DNA of 64,000 nt. Source: Neptunomonas japonica DSM 18939 (GTDB taxonomy: Bacteria > Pseudomonadota > Gammaproteobacteria > Pseudomonadales > Balneatricaceae). Position 1 is the first letter of the stretch, and the number at the start of each line of letters is the position of its first letter. A model generated the notes under the pieces. That model made no database searches and was not told the DNA's origin. It saw only the letters and a program-made list of their open reading frames with translations. The stretch lies in NCBI RefSeq assembly GCF_000422765.1, contig NZ_AUGR01000010.1:62001-126000 (forward strand), given 5' to 3'. Shown here piece after piece: positions 26,655 to 35,073 of the stretch. The translations under genes and the position numbers were made by a program.

Positions 26655-27065
26655 CTACTTTAATGACGAAGGAGGTATTCGACAGCTACCTTTGCATTGA
26701 TCTGCACTTCGACGTTTAAATCTCCAGTTGGCAAACCTCTTATAAACAATCTCAAGAGGTTTTTCTAACATCAATACTCGGGTTATTTTGGCTAGGTAAC
26801 GGTAGTATTCCAAGTTATCCCAGATCAATAAAAAAGCAGCGACGCCTGATACTTGTGTACCTGATGCGTCAATGCCGTGTAGACGTGCCATAGCGGTTTT
26901 ATATTGAATGCCAAATGTCTCTAGGCGATCAATGTTCGTTGTTAGGTCTAGCCACTCGACTCTTTGTTTGTAATCGACTCGTTGGTAGTGGTTAATTTCC
27001 TTACGACACAGAGGGCAGCTACCATCATAAAAGATAATCGGTTTTACCGGTGTCATTGAAGTCAT
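26655..27065 (-). CDS. DUF393 / DCC family thiol-disulfide oxidoreductase-like protein
   Basis: A 136-residue protein beginning with the DCC signature IIFYDGSCPLCRKEINHYQ (DGxCxxC), followed by a helical half with HGIDASGTQVSGVAAFLLIW. Members are thioredoxin-like in fold, with unproven substrates. It lies 19 bases after folE on the same strand and forms a two-gene operon with it, as in other ChrR regulons. Start at 27065; an ATG two codons further on is equally possible. Confidence 0.85.
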   Translation of the reverse strand: MTSMTPVKPIIFYDGSCPLCRKEINHYQRVDYKQRVEWLDLTTNIDRLETFGIQYKTAMARLHGIDASGTQVSGVAAFLLIWDNLEYYRYLAKITRVLMLEKPLEIVYKRFANWRFKRRSADQCKGSCRIPPSSLK

Positions 27066-27084
27066 GTGAGGTAATCGGCTTTCA

Positions 27085-27723
27085 TTAATTTAAGAACTCG
27101 GCACGTGTGCGCTCATTACTTTTAAAAATGCCACCTAACGCGGTTGTCTCTGTTTTAGAGTTAACATCCATGACTCCGCGGGATTTAACACAGTAGTGAG
27201 TAGCATTAATAGAGATAGCAACGTTGTTGGTTTCTAGCAGTGTTTGTAAAGCAATCAGAATCTGTTTAGTCAGGCGCTCTTGCACTTGTGGACGTTGGCT
27301 AAAAAAACGTACTAAACGATTGATCTTTGATAGGCCAATGATTTTTGTGTTAGGGATGTAAGCGACTTTCGCTGTGCCATCGATGGTGACGAAATGGTGC
27401 TCACATGAGCTAAGCACGCTAATATCGCGCACCTTGATCATCTCTTCTACACCCATTTTATTATCGATCATGGCAATATCAGGGAAGTTTTTGTAATAGA
27501 GTCCGGAAAAAACTTCATAAACGTACATCTTGGCAATTCGGTGCGGTGTTTCTTGTAGGCTGTCGTCTTCTAAGTTAAGACCCAAGGTGCTGAGCACTTC
27601 TGTCATTAGCCCTTTAATTCGCTCGTAGCGTTGCTCTTGAGGCATATTATTGTCGATAGTCGGTGTCTCGAGGCCTTTCTCAATGAGTTGGTCGCGAACT
27701 GACATTGCTTCAGAGGAAATCAT
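27085..27723 (-). CDS. folE: GTP cyclohydrolase I
   Basis: A 212-residue enzyme that converts GTP to dihydroneopterin triphosphate, the first step of folate synthesis. It contains the zinc-site motif [20 protein letters not shown], then [22 protein letters not shown] and [16 protein letters not shown]; the cysteine and histidine ligands are present. AAGGAT lies about 7 bases before the ATG at 27723. Being next to phr and sigma-chrR suggests a stress-induced copy, perhaps to supply the methenyl-tetrahydrofolate antenna for photolyase. A near match to the ECF11 promoter lies 57 bases upstream. Confidence 0.95.
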   Translation of the reverse strand: MISSEAMSVRDQLIEKGLETPTIDNNMPQEQRYERIKGLMTEVLSTLGLNLEDDSLQETPHRIAKMYVYEVFSGLYYKNFPDIAMIDNKMGVEEMIKVRDISVLSSCEHHFVTIDGTAKVAYIPNTKIIGLSKINRLVRFFSQRPQVQERLTKQILIALQTLLETNNVAISINATHYCVKSRGVMDVNSKTETTALGGIFKSNERTRAEFLN

Positions 27724-27779
27724 GGTTTTATCCTTTAGGCCGGTAAAATACTGTGTCGTTATAATGCACTTATTTGCCT

Positions 27780-27807
27780 CTTACGTAATAAAGATATTTT
27801 TAGATGA
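27780..27807 (-). promoter_or_regulatory. Possible ECF11-type promoter of folE-DUF393
   Basis: Read on the minus strand: TCATCT (27802-27807), a 16-base spacer, CGTAAG (27780-27785). One mismatch to TGATCT; spacing and -10 are exact. Confidence 0.5.
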
Positions 27808-27855
27808 CTACAATTGTGTTCTTCAGAAGAGAGATGGCTGAGGTTTAGATTATTG

Positions 27856-28893
27856 TTAGATAAGTTCTCGTTGAAGAATGACCTGTTCTGCCAGTTTATT
27901 AGCGCTGAACCATGCTCCTTCGATATCACCAAGTTCAAGCCAGTCCCCACACGCCCCTATCTTAGTATTTGCATCCCATAGGTAGCCTACATTCAAGCGC
28001 TGGTCTAAGTGCGCGGTAGTATGTCGAGAATATAGCCAGCGATGCACGCGCTCCGCAGTGATGATTGGTTGTGTGTTGAAGTCACGGTTTAGTACAGCGA
28101 AAAAGGCTGACCGGAGCTGCTCTGCAACATGCTTTGGGTCGCTATCACTATTAAGCGCACTCCACTTTGGTGTTGCTTCTATCAGCCAGGTATCACTGTT
28201 TTCTTCGCGTACTCTTTTGGGCTTAGCGCTGTCTTTTATACAGCGTAATAATAGAGGATGTGACCCTTGGATTAGCTCTGCTGTTATAGGTACGACAGAG
28301 CTTATCTGTATCACAAGAACCCAGCTGATTGTGGGTGTCGCGGCTTCTACTTGGCGCACAAAGCGTGGTACTGCTTCCAGTAGTGGCGCTGCTTGTTTTG
28401 CCGGAACTGTTACTATTGCTGCATCGTAATGGCCAAGAGCTTTGCCGTGTTCATCACGAAGCAATACTCTGCTTTGTTCTTCTTCATACGGCGCTTGATT
28501 TCGCTCGGGCCAGAGATAACCTACTCGGATGGAAGTATAAAGGTTTGCACCTTGTATTAGCTCGCGAGTAAGTGAGCTTTGTTTCGGTGTGGCAATAAAG
28601 TGTGTCTGGTTTTTGCAATGCTTGCCATTAAAACGATAGGTACTTGGCGTCCATTCGTTAACATTGGGTTGCTGTGTTAGCCATTGACGAAATATATCAG
28701 AAGCAGGGCAAAGGAATGGTGCGCCTAAATCTGCACTGTTGTCTTCTAAGCGGCAACTAGCCATTCGTCCGCCAGTGCCTCTGCTTTTCTCATATATGCT
28801 TACCTCATAGCCAGCGCTCAGCAGCTTATTTGCCAATGTCGCTCCTGCTATGCCTGCGCCAATAATTGCTACGTGTTGATTGCTTTTATTCAT
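27856..28893 (-). CDS. Renalase-like FAD-dependent oxidoreductase
   Basis: A 345-residue flavoprotein. The N-terminal site reads VAIIGAGIAGATLANKLLSA then IYEKSRGTGGRMASCRL; the C-terminal motif is KIGACGDWLELGDIEGAWFS. These belong to the NAD(P)/FAD-dependent amine oxidoreductase/renalase group. Similar genes sit near phr and folE in Vibrio-like genomes. The ECF11-type site at 28938-28965 places it in the ChrR regulon. Substrate unknown. It is followed by folE in the same orientation after 132 bases, which include folE's own candidate promoter. Confidence 0.85.
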   Translation of the reverse strand: MNKSNQHVAIIGAGIAGATLANKLLSAGYEVSIYEKSRGTGGRMASCRLEDNSADLGAPFLCPASDIFRQWLTQQPNVNEWTPSTYRFNGKHCKNQTHFIATPKQSSLTRELIQGANLYTSIRVGYLWPERNQAPYEEEQSRVLLRDEHGKALGHYDAAIVTVPAKQAAPLLEAVPRFVRQVEAATPTISWVLVIQISSVVPITAELIQGSHPLLLRCIKDSAKPKRVREENSDTWLIEATPKWSALNSDSDPKHVAEQLRSAFFAVLNRDFNTQPIITAERVHRWLYSRHTTAHLDQRLNVGYLWDANTKIGACGDWLELGDIEGAWFSANKLAEQVILQRELI

Positions 28894-28937
28894 GAGATAC
28901 CAGAGTAAGGTTTGCGCAGATACATTATTTATAACTC

Positions 28938-28965
28938 TATACGCTGATAGCTCTACTCTAGATCA
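28938..28965 (-). promoter_or_regulatory. ECF11-type promoter of the renalase-like gene
   Basis: Read on the minus strand: TGATCT (28960-28965), a 16-base spacer, CGTATA (28938-28943), 45 bases before the start codon. Confidence 0.75.
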
Positions 28966-29137
28966 CAGAATGTAAGCTTACTTATTGGCTTTTTTTGTTA
29001 ACTAGGTCGGTATAGTTATTAAGGCGAGTAGTAGTGTAGGGCTGTTAGCAGTTATTTTTTAATGCATGCTACTAAGTTATTGCTACTAAACTCTTGTTAT
29101 GAAATCGTTGTTATAAAAATGCAGAGGGGAAAATACT

Positions 29138-29818
29138 GTGGATATGGATTTAAGCTTAAATCAAACCCGTGTCATTGGTTGTTTGATTGAAAAAGAGATT
29201 ACAACACCGGATCAATACCCTCTGTCATTGAATTCGTTAACGGCGGCGTGTAATCAAAAGAGTAACCGAGAGCCTGTTTTAGCGCTTAGTGAGTCTGATG
29301 TTCAAGAGATTTTGGATGAATTAGCCAAAAAGCGCCTTATCAAAGAAGAGGTCGGGTTTGGTAGCCGAGTTGTAAAGTATAAGCACCGCTTCTGTAATAC
29401 CGAGTTTAGTGAGCTTCAATTTAGTGAGCAGGCTTTAGGCATTATTTGCACATTGTTTTTGCGAGGTTATCAAACACCGGGTGAGCTGCGTACTCGTACT
29501 AACCGGCTATGTAAGTTTACTGATGTCCATGAAGCTGAGAGTGTATTGCAGTACTTAAGTGAAGCAGAGAATGGCTCATACGTGGTGCGCTTACCGCGTG
29601 AACCAGGTAAGCGAGAGTCTCGCTATGCGCACCAATTTAGTGGCGAAGTAGATACTTCAGGTATTGAGTCTTCAGGTTTGTCATCTAGCGCAAATGTCTT
29701 GCATACAGCTAGCCGTGTCCAAGATACTGATAAAATTGAAGTACTAGAGCAGCGCGTCACTGAACTAGAGCAGGAATTAGCATTATTAAAAGCACAGTTT
29801 GAAGAATGGTCTTCATGA
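29138..29818 (+). CDS. yceH: DUF480 (YceH) family protein
   Basis: A 226-residue protein with two winged-helix-like repeats: [20 protein letters not shown] and [20 protein letters not shown], then [17 protein letters not shown] and [20 protein letters not shown], the DUF480 signature. The last 30 residues form a coiled coil ([19 protein letters not shown]). Function unknown; presumed cytosolic. GTG at 29138 has AGGGGA about 10 bases upstream; an ATG lies two codons later. It is monocistronic. Confidence 0.9.
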   Translation: MDMDLSLNQTRVIGCLIEKEITTPDQYPLSLNSLTAACNQKSNREPVLALSESDVQEILDELAKKRLIKEEVGFGSRVVKYKHRFCNTEFSELQFSEQALGIICTLFLRGYQTPGELRTRTNRLCKFTDVHEAESVLQYLSEAENGSYVVRLPREPGKRESRYAHQFSGEVDTSGIESSGLSSSANVLHTASRVQDTDKIEVLEQRVTELEQELALLKAQFEEWSS

Positions 29819-30136
29819 ATTGGCCCTCTATGTAATGGGGGTAGTGAATGATGATTAGCGCTGATTTTGCACTATCTTTTTAGTCATTGAACACGCTAAT
29901 TCTATTACCAATGGATACTCGTAAATCATTGGATTTAGGTTCATTTTTCAAAAAATTGAACTATGCTTTGGGTGTTAGCAAGTGCTAAGGCATACAACGT
30001 AATAGCATATGAAGGAATTTACTGACCTCATTCAATTTATGCTTAATATTTTTACGATGTTTTGTTGGGTCGTAGTATGCGTGACTAATAAATATAGCTT
30101 TTGATTCAGCACCGAATGGGAAATGGACCTTCATTA
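29819..30136 (+). other. Intergenic region before the TonB receptor
   Basis: 318 bases without a supported gene. A 31-codon frame at 30009-30104 starts with ATG and has a hydrophobic end but no ribosome site, so I do not call it. The region is AT-rich and should hold the promoter of the signalling operon; no recognised operator (Fur box or similar) was seen. Confidence 0.4.
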
Positions 30137-32194
30137 ATGAAAAATTTTTACATCTGCGCAATTTTTTCTACATTAGTGTGCTCTCAAGTAGTGCAAGCTA
30201 ATAGGGAGTCGGATAGCTTTGAGCTTAGTTTGCAGGAGCTTTTAGAAGTTGAAATTACTTCTGTTTCAAAACAACCACAAGCGCTATCTAAGGCTCCCGC
30301 TGCTATTTATGTTATTACCAATGATGATATAAGACGCTCAGGCGCTACTTCCATCCCTCAAGCGTTACGAGATGTTCCAGGGTTACATGTTGCACAATTA
30401 GATTCTCAAAAATGGGCTATTGGTAGTCGTGGATTTAGTGGACGGTACAATAATAAATTACTGGTTATGATGGACGGCCGTACTTTGTACTCACCTGAGT
30501 TTTCTGGTGTTTATTGGGAAGTTCAGGATACTTTGATGGCAGACATTGATCGTATCGAAGTCATTCGTGGGCCTGGTGCAGCTATGTGGGGGGCAAATGC
30601 GGTTAATGGTGTTATTAATATTATCACTAAGCATAGTGCTGACACACAAGGTGGTTATGCTGAAATTGGCGCAGGAGATTATGAGAAAGGGTTCGCTAGT
30701 GTTCGCTTTGGTGGAAAGTTAGATGAAGGAGCGACAATTCGCGGTTATGTTAAAGGCTTTAAAAGAGACTCACTGCCTTTTAATGATCAGGATATGTTAA
30801 CTCTCCAGCGAGCAATGATGAACGGCGTTAGCTCCGATAATGATTGGGGGGATTTGCAGGGAGGAGGGCGAGTTGATATAGCGTTAGAAGGCGCATCATC
30901 ACTAACTGTCAGTACCGACTTTTACCGCAGTAAGCTACAACAAACTGTTTTTACGCCAACAGTGGATGCTCCTTTATATGGTAAGTATTACAGTGATGAG
31001 TTTGATGCGAATGGCTGGAACTTATTAGCCAAATTTACAGAGGCCTTATCGGCTACGTCTGAATACAGTATTCAAGCGTATTATGATCATGCTCGTCGTG
31101 ATGACAGTTTATTTGGTTTTACCACGGATACCGCGGATATAGATTTTCAATACCAGTTTAAAGCAGGTACGAGTCACAATATTATTTGGGGGCTTGGTTA
31201 CCGGTATATCAATGATGATATTAATGTCGCGCCTATTATCACGTCAGAAAAAAGTTTAGACACATCAACCGACCTCTGGAGCGCTTTTATGCGTGATGAG
31301 ATCATGCTAAATGACTCTCTTTGGCTAACGTTAGCTGCTCGTGTTGAACATAATAGTTACACAGGCGCTGAGATTCAGCCTAACCTGCGTTTGTTATATA
31401 AAATTGATGATGTTAATACGGTTTGGTCATCTGTTGCATATTCAGTCAGAACCCCTTCACGTGCTGAGAACAATCTATCAATAAATGCTGTGAATATACT
31501 GCCGAATGTAAGCATTGCACCACCAATGCCTGCGGTACCCTATTTGACAAAGATAGTGGTGGTCGGAAATGGTGACTATGCTTCAGAAAAATTGATGACT
31601 TATGAAATAGGGTACCGGTACACGCCTTTCAGCGTGTTTTCACTCGACAGCTCACTATTCTATAATAATTACAGTGACCTTCGCTCAGTAACTACTGGTA
31701 TAACCGATCTTAGTACTATTCCAAGAGGGTTCATAACACAACATAATTCTTTCTCGAACAATGCTTCTGGGCATAGTTATGGAGCGGAAATATCTGCCCA
31801 ATGGTTGGTTTCCAATGACTTTAAAATGAAGTTGAATTATAGCTTTTTTGAAGGTGACTTTAGTGAGAGCCTTACTCAGAATACTTATGCTCCAAAGCAT
31901 ATTATATCTTTAAATGCTGACTGGTCGCTCAATAAACATGTTGGCATAAATGCAACATGGCGTTATACCAGTGATGCGTTAGCGTTGTCTCCTTTTACTT
32001 TTACCGATAAAACTATTGGTAGTCATCAAGGTGTTGATGTTGGTGTTAATTGGAGCCCTTCTTCAGACATTACTTTGTCTTGGTTTGGTAAGAACTTATT
32101 AGGTGGCTCATATGTAGAATATGAAGCTGAGCAGTTCCATATACCTTATCGAGTTGAGCCTTCCTTTTATGGCAAATTGTCAGTTTCATTTTGA
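30137..32194 (+). CDS. TonB-dependent receptor (outer membrane)
   Basis: About 685 residues. The signal peptide ends at SQVVQA. The plug domain follows: VEITSVSKQPQALSKAPAAI, DVPGLHVAQLDSQKWAIGSRG and the IRGPGAAMWGANAVNGVINI box. The barrel ends in Phe (LSVSF), as expected for outer membrane insertion by Bam. The short sequence before the plug has no STN signalling domain. The frame is open to 30101, but the signal peptide begins at the ATG at 30137. It is followed after 9 bases by a YfiR-like gene and then a sensor kinase, an arrangement that suggests signal rather than nutrient use. Ligand unknown. Confidence 0.9.
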   Translation: MKNFYICAIFSTLVCSQVVQANRESDSFELSLQELLEVEITSVSKQPQALSKAPAAIYVITNDDIRRSGATSIPQALRDVPGLHVAQLDSQKWAIGSRGFSGRYNNKLLVMMDGRTLYSPEFSGVYWEVQDTLMADIDRIEVIRGPGAAMWGANAVNGVINIITKHSADTQGGYAEIGAGDYEKGFASVRFGGKLDEGATIRGYVKGFKRDSLPFNDQDMLTLQRAMMNGVSSDNDWGDLQGGGRVDIALEGASSLTVSTDFYRSKLQQTVFTPTVDAPLYGKYYSDEFDANGWNLLAKFTEALSATSEYSIQAYYDHARRDDSLFGFTTDTADIDFQYQFKAGTSHNIIWGLGYRYINDDINVAPIITSEKSLDTSTDLWSAFMRDEIMLNDSLWLTLAARVEHNSYTGAEIQPNLRLLYKIDDVNTVWSSVAYSVRTPSRAENNLSINAVNILPNVSIAPPMPAVPYLTKIVVVGNGDYASEKLMTYEIGYRYTPFSVFSLDSSLFYNNYSDLRSVTTGITDLSTIPRGFITQHNSFSNNASGHSYGAEISAQWLVSNDFKMKLNYSFFEGDFSESLTQNTYAPKHIISLNADWSLNKHVGINATWRYTSDALALSPFTFTDKTIGSHQGVDVGVNWSPSSDITLSWFGKNLLGGSYVEYEAEQFHIPYRVEPSFYGKLSVSF

Positions 32195-32203
32195 TAGAGA
32201 TGA

Positions 32204-32752
32204 ATGATGATTTCGAACATAATACGTAAAAGCGCTCTGAAGCTATTCATCTGTTTAGGTGTCCCTCTCTCTCTTTTTTCTAGCTCTTTTGTTGGTGCTC
32301 AGAGTGCTGATGTATACCCACTAAAAACGGCGCTGGTTTACAACTTCGCTAAATTTACTCAATGGCCAGAGACTGCCGTCAGTTCGGTTGTAAATATTTG
32401 CTATTTTAGCGAATTATATAAGCCAAGTATGGAGCGGCTTGCGGGTAAGAAAATCTCAAAGTCGCTAGTTTTAGTAAAACAAGTTAAAAATATTGATGAG
32501 GTTGATCAGTGTCAGCTTCTTTATATTGATAAATCTCAGCGTGAAAAATTGAATCGTTTATTTCTTAAAGTTAAAGGGAAGCCTATTCTGACGGTCTCTG
32601 ATATTTCAGGGTTTTATGGTGAAGGAGGAATGATAGAAATTACAGTGAAAGACAATAGATTACGCTTCCTCATTAACTTATTCCCGGTTAATGAATCAGA
32701 TATGGTGCTTAGTTCTCAAATGCTAAAGTTGGCTGTAGAGGTTAAACGTTAA
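32204..32752 (+). CDS. YfiR/DUF4154 family periplasmic protein
   Basis: A 182-residue protein with a signal peptide (cleavage near VGA-Q). The mature protein begins YPLKTALVYNFAKFTQWPE, the YfiR/DUF4154 hallmark, and ends with the conserved FLINLFPVNESDMVLSSQML segment. In Pseudomonas YfiBNR, YfiR binds the periplasmic part of the diguanylate cyclase YfiN and represses it. Here the next gene encodes a hybrid kinase with a similar membrane topology, so YfiR may act on that kinase instead. The TAA stop overlaps the first base of the following ATG. Confidence 0.85.
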   Translation: MMISNIIRKSALKLFICLGVPLSLFSSSFVGAQSADVYPLKTALVYNFAKFTQWPETAVSSVVNICYFSELYKPSMERLAGKKISKSLVLVKQVKNIDEVDQCQLLYIDKSQREKLNRLFLKVKGKPILTVSDISGFYGEGGMIEITVKDNRLRFLINLFPVNESDMVLSSQMLKLAVEVKR

Positions 32753-35073
32753 TGAATATGTTTAAGTCTCTAAAAATAAGGCTCTTGCTGTCGATGATAT
32801 TCCTTGTTGTTCTAGTGATAACAGTCATTTTATGGGCCGTCATAAAAAACCAAACTCAAGCTGCAAAAGAACAGGCAGAAAGCGAGTTAATATCTATTAG
32901 TGAGATGGTCGCAGAAAATACAGTAGCCGCTTTATTATTTTCAGATCCTATTTCGGCAAAAAACACATTAAATTCACTAAAAGCAAAGCCAGATATTTAT
33001 AATGCTATAATTTATGATATCAATGGAGATGTTTTTTCAGAATATGGTTTTCCAGAATCTTATTCACATCTTCATAAACATGAAATCATTGATGTTTCTC
33101 ATATCAGCAAGAGTGAGGTTCATAGTGATGGTAATGGGCTTCATACCTATATGCCAATATATAGCGAAAGTGAAGTTATAGGCTTGGTTTATATTGCCGA
33201 TAATTTAATGACATTTCAGGATCGTATAAATAATTTATATTATTGGGTTTTTTTGACAAGTACCTTAGCGCTAGCTGTTAGCTTTATGATTATGCTCTTT
33301 TTACAAAGAATTTTCACTAAACCTTTGAATGAGCTTCTTTTTACAATACAAAATATTGCAGATAAAAAAGACTATACAAAGCGTGCACCAGAGAGTTCAA
33401 CAACTGAATTTGAAGTGTTGGGGCGTAATTTTAATTATATGTTGACTGAGATATACCAAAGAGACAAACAGCTGGCGTCTATCAATTCAGAGTTAGAGCT
33501 TAGAGTTGAGTCTCGTACAAAAGATTTGGCCGCTGCTTTGAATCTTGCTAATGAAGGAAATCGAGCTAAGTCTGAGTTTTTAGCGGTAATGAGTCATGAA
33601 GTGAGAACACCATTAAATGGAGTGATTGGATTCTCGGAACTTTTAAAAATGCATGAGTTTGATCAAGAAATTTCGGAAAAAATAAAATATTTAAATACTT
33701 CAGCACATTCGTTGTTATCACTGCTTAATGAAATTTTAGATTTTTCAAAGCTCGACGCCAATAAAGTTGAGATAGAAAATAATGAGTTTTGTTTAACTTC
33801 ACTTCTTACAGGTGTGGTGGAATCTCTAGCACCCATGGCTAGTAAAAAAGATGTAGCTATCAGGTTAGATATGTCTGAAGTACCTAAAGGAACCTATTTG
33901 GGAGACTCTATACGTATTAGGCAGGTTTTGAGCAATATTATTAATAATGCGGTGAAATTCACAGATACAGGTAACGTGGTGATTGCTGTGTCTCAATCTC
34001 ATGCTCAATCAGACACAGTGCTTCGGTTTGCGGTTAAAGATACAGGTATAGGGATCGCGCCTGAGTACTTAGATAATATTTTTTCTCCTTTTGTACAAGC
34101 TGATAGCACGATCACACGAAAGTACGGTGGAACAGGGCTCGGGCTCGCAATTTGCAGGCAGTTAATTGAGCTTATGGATGGGCAATATGGAGTGAAAAGT
34201 ACAGTTGGGGTCGGAAGTGATTTTTGGTTTTCAATTCCACTAACAAGAGTGAATGTAGATTCAAAATTTATAAATGTAATAAAAGAAGATAAAACTGTCA
34301 GCCATAGAGCAGGTAAAATATTAATAGCTGAAGATAATGAAATTAATCAATTGGTAATTAAGAAATTATTAATGTCTTTTGGCCATACATGTAGTGTCGT
34401 ATCTAATGGGATGATGGCTATTTCGGAAGCAACGGTTAAAAAATATGATTTAATATTTATGGATTATCATATGCCTGAAGCTGATGGTGTTGAAGCTACA
34501 AAAAAAATACGTGAGTTAGGAACTGAATCTATTAATTATACGACACCTATTATCGCATTGACTGCTGATATACAGCCTCAAGTCAGTAAGGTTTTTCGCC
34601 ATGCAGGTGCTAGTGATATCTTATTAAAACCTTTTACTCGTGAAAAGTTGGAGTTATGTCTGAACAAGTGGATGGGTAAAGAATTAATATTATCAGCTAA
34701 TGAGAAAGTTGATAATGGTTTTAAAATAGTTAACCTTAAAGTGTTAGAAGAGATATCTGATATTTCACCCGATGACGCTATTGTTCAGCAGATCATTTCG
34801 TTGTTTTTTGAGAAAACTCCTGAGTTAATGGAAAATATTAAAAAATCTATAAATGAAAATGATGGGAAGTCTTTATTTCTTTTTTCTCACTCACTCAAAT
34901 CAAGTGCCGCAAATATCGGCGCGGAGTGCTTATCTGATATAGCAAAAAGATTAGAGTATTTAGGGCGAGAAAACTTAGTTCATGAAGCGAGTGAATTAAC
35001 GCCACTACTATACAGTTGTTTTGAAAAAACATCAGATACCCTAAATAGGTTGCTAAAGGACTCGTCAGTATGA
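32752..35073 (+). CDS. Hybrid sensor histidine kinase with REC and HPt domains
   Basis: A 773-residue inner-membrane kinase. Order: membrane helix (about 9-30), periplasmic CHASE8-like domain (about 35-160), second helix (about 165-185), HAMP (about 186-240), coiled coil, HisKA with His282 (MSHEVRTPLNGVIGFSELL), ATPase with NIINNAVKF, DTGIGI and GGTGLGLAIC boxes, receiver domain with Asp571 (DLIFMDYHMPEADG), and HPt with His713 (LFSHSLKSSAANIG). All phosphorelay residues are present. The N-terminal arrangement resembles that of YfiN, whose cyclase output is here replaced by a kinase. The next gene starts inside its stop (4-base overlap) and has a receiver domain, so it is the likely partner. 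Confidence 0.92.
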   Translation: MNMFKSLKIRLLLSMIFLVVLVITVILWAVIKNQTQAAKEQAESELISISEMVAENTVAALLFSDPISAKNTLNSLKAKPDIYNAIIYDINGDVFSEYGFPESYSHLHKHEIIDVSHISKSEVHSDGNGLHTYMPIYSESEVIGLVYIADNLMTFQDRINNLYYWVFLTSTLALAVSFMIMLFLQRIFTKPLNELLFTIQNIADKKDYTKRAPESSTTEFEVLGRNFNYMLTEIYQRDKQLASINSELELRVESRTKDLAAALNLANEGNRAKSEFLAVMSHEVRTPLNGVIGFSELLKMHEFDQEISEKIKYLNTSAHSLLSLLNEILDFSKLDANKVEIENNEFCLTSLLTGVVESLAPMASKKDVAIRLDMSEVPKGTYLGDSIRIRQVLSNIINNAVKFTDTGNVVIAVSQSHAQSDTVLRFAVKDTGIGIAPEYLDNIFSPFVQADSTITRKYGGTGLGLAICRQLIELMDGQYGVKSTVGVGSDFWFSIPLTRVNVDSKFINVIKEDKTVSHRAGKILIAEDNEINQLVIKKLLMSFGHTCSVVSNGMMAISEATVKKYDLIFMDYHMPEADGVEATKKIRELGTESINYTTPIIALTADIQPQVSKVFRHAGASDILLKPFTREKLELCLNKWMGKELILSANEKVDNGFKIVNLKVLEEISDISPDDAIVQQIISLFFEKTPELMENIKKSINENDGKSLFLFSHSLKSSAANIGAECLSDIAKRLEYLGRENLVHEASELTPLLYSCFEKTSDTLNRLLKDSSV

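Noticed and set aside
30009-30104. 31-codon frame upstream of the TonB receptor
   Set aside because: Hydrophobic and short, but no ribosome site and no conservation evidence; mentioned only in the gap note.
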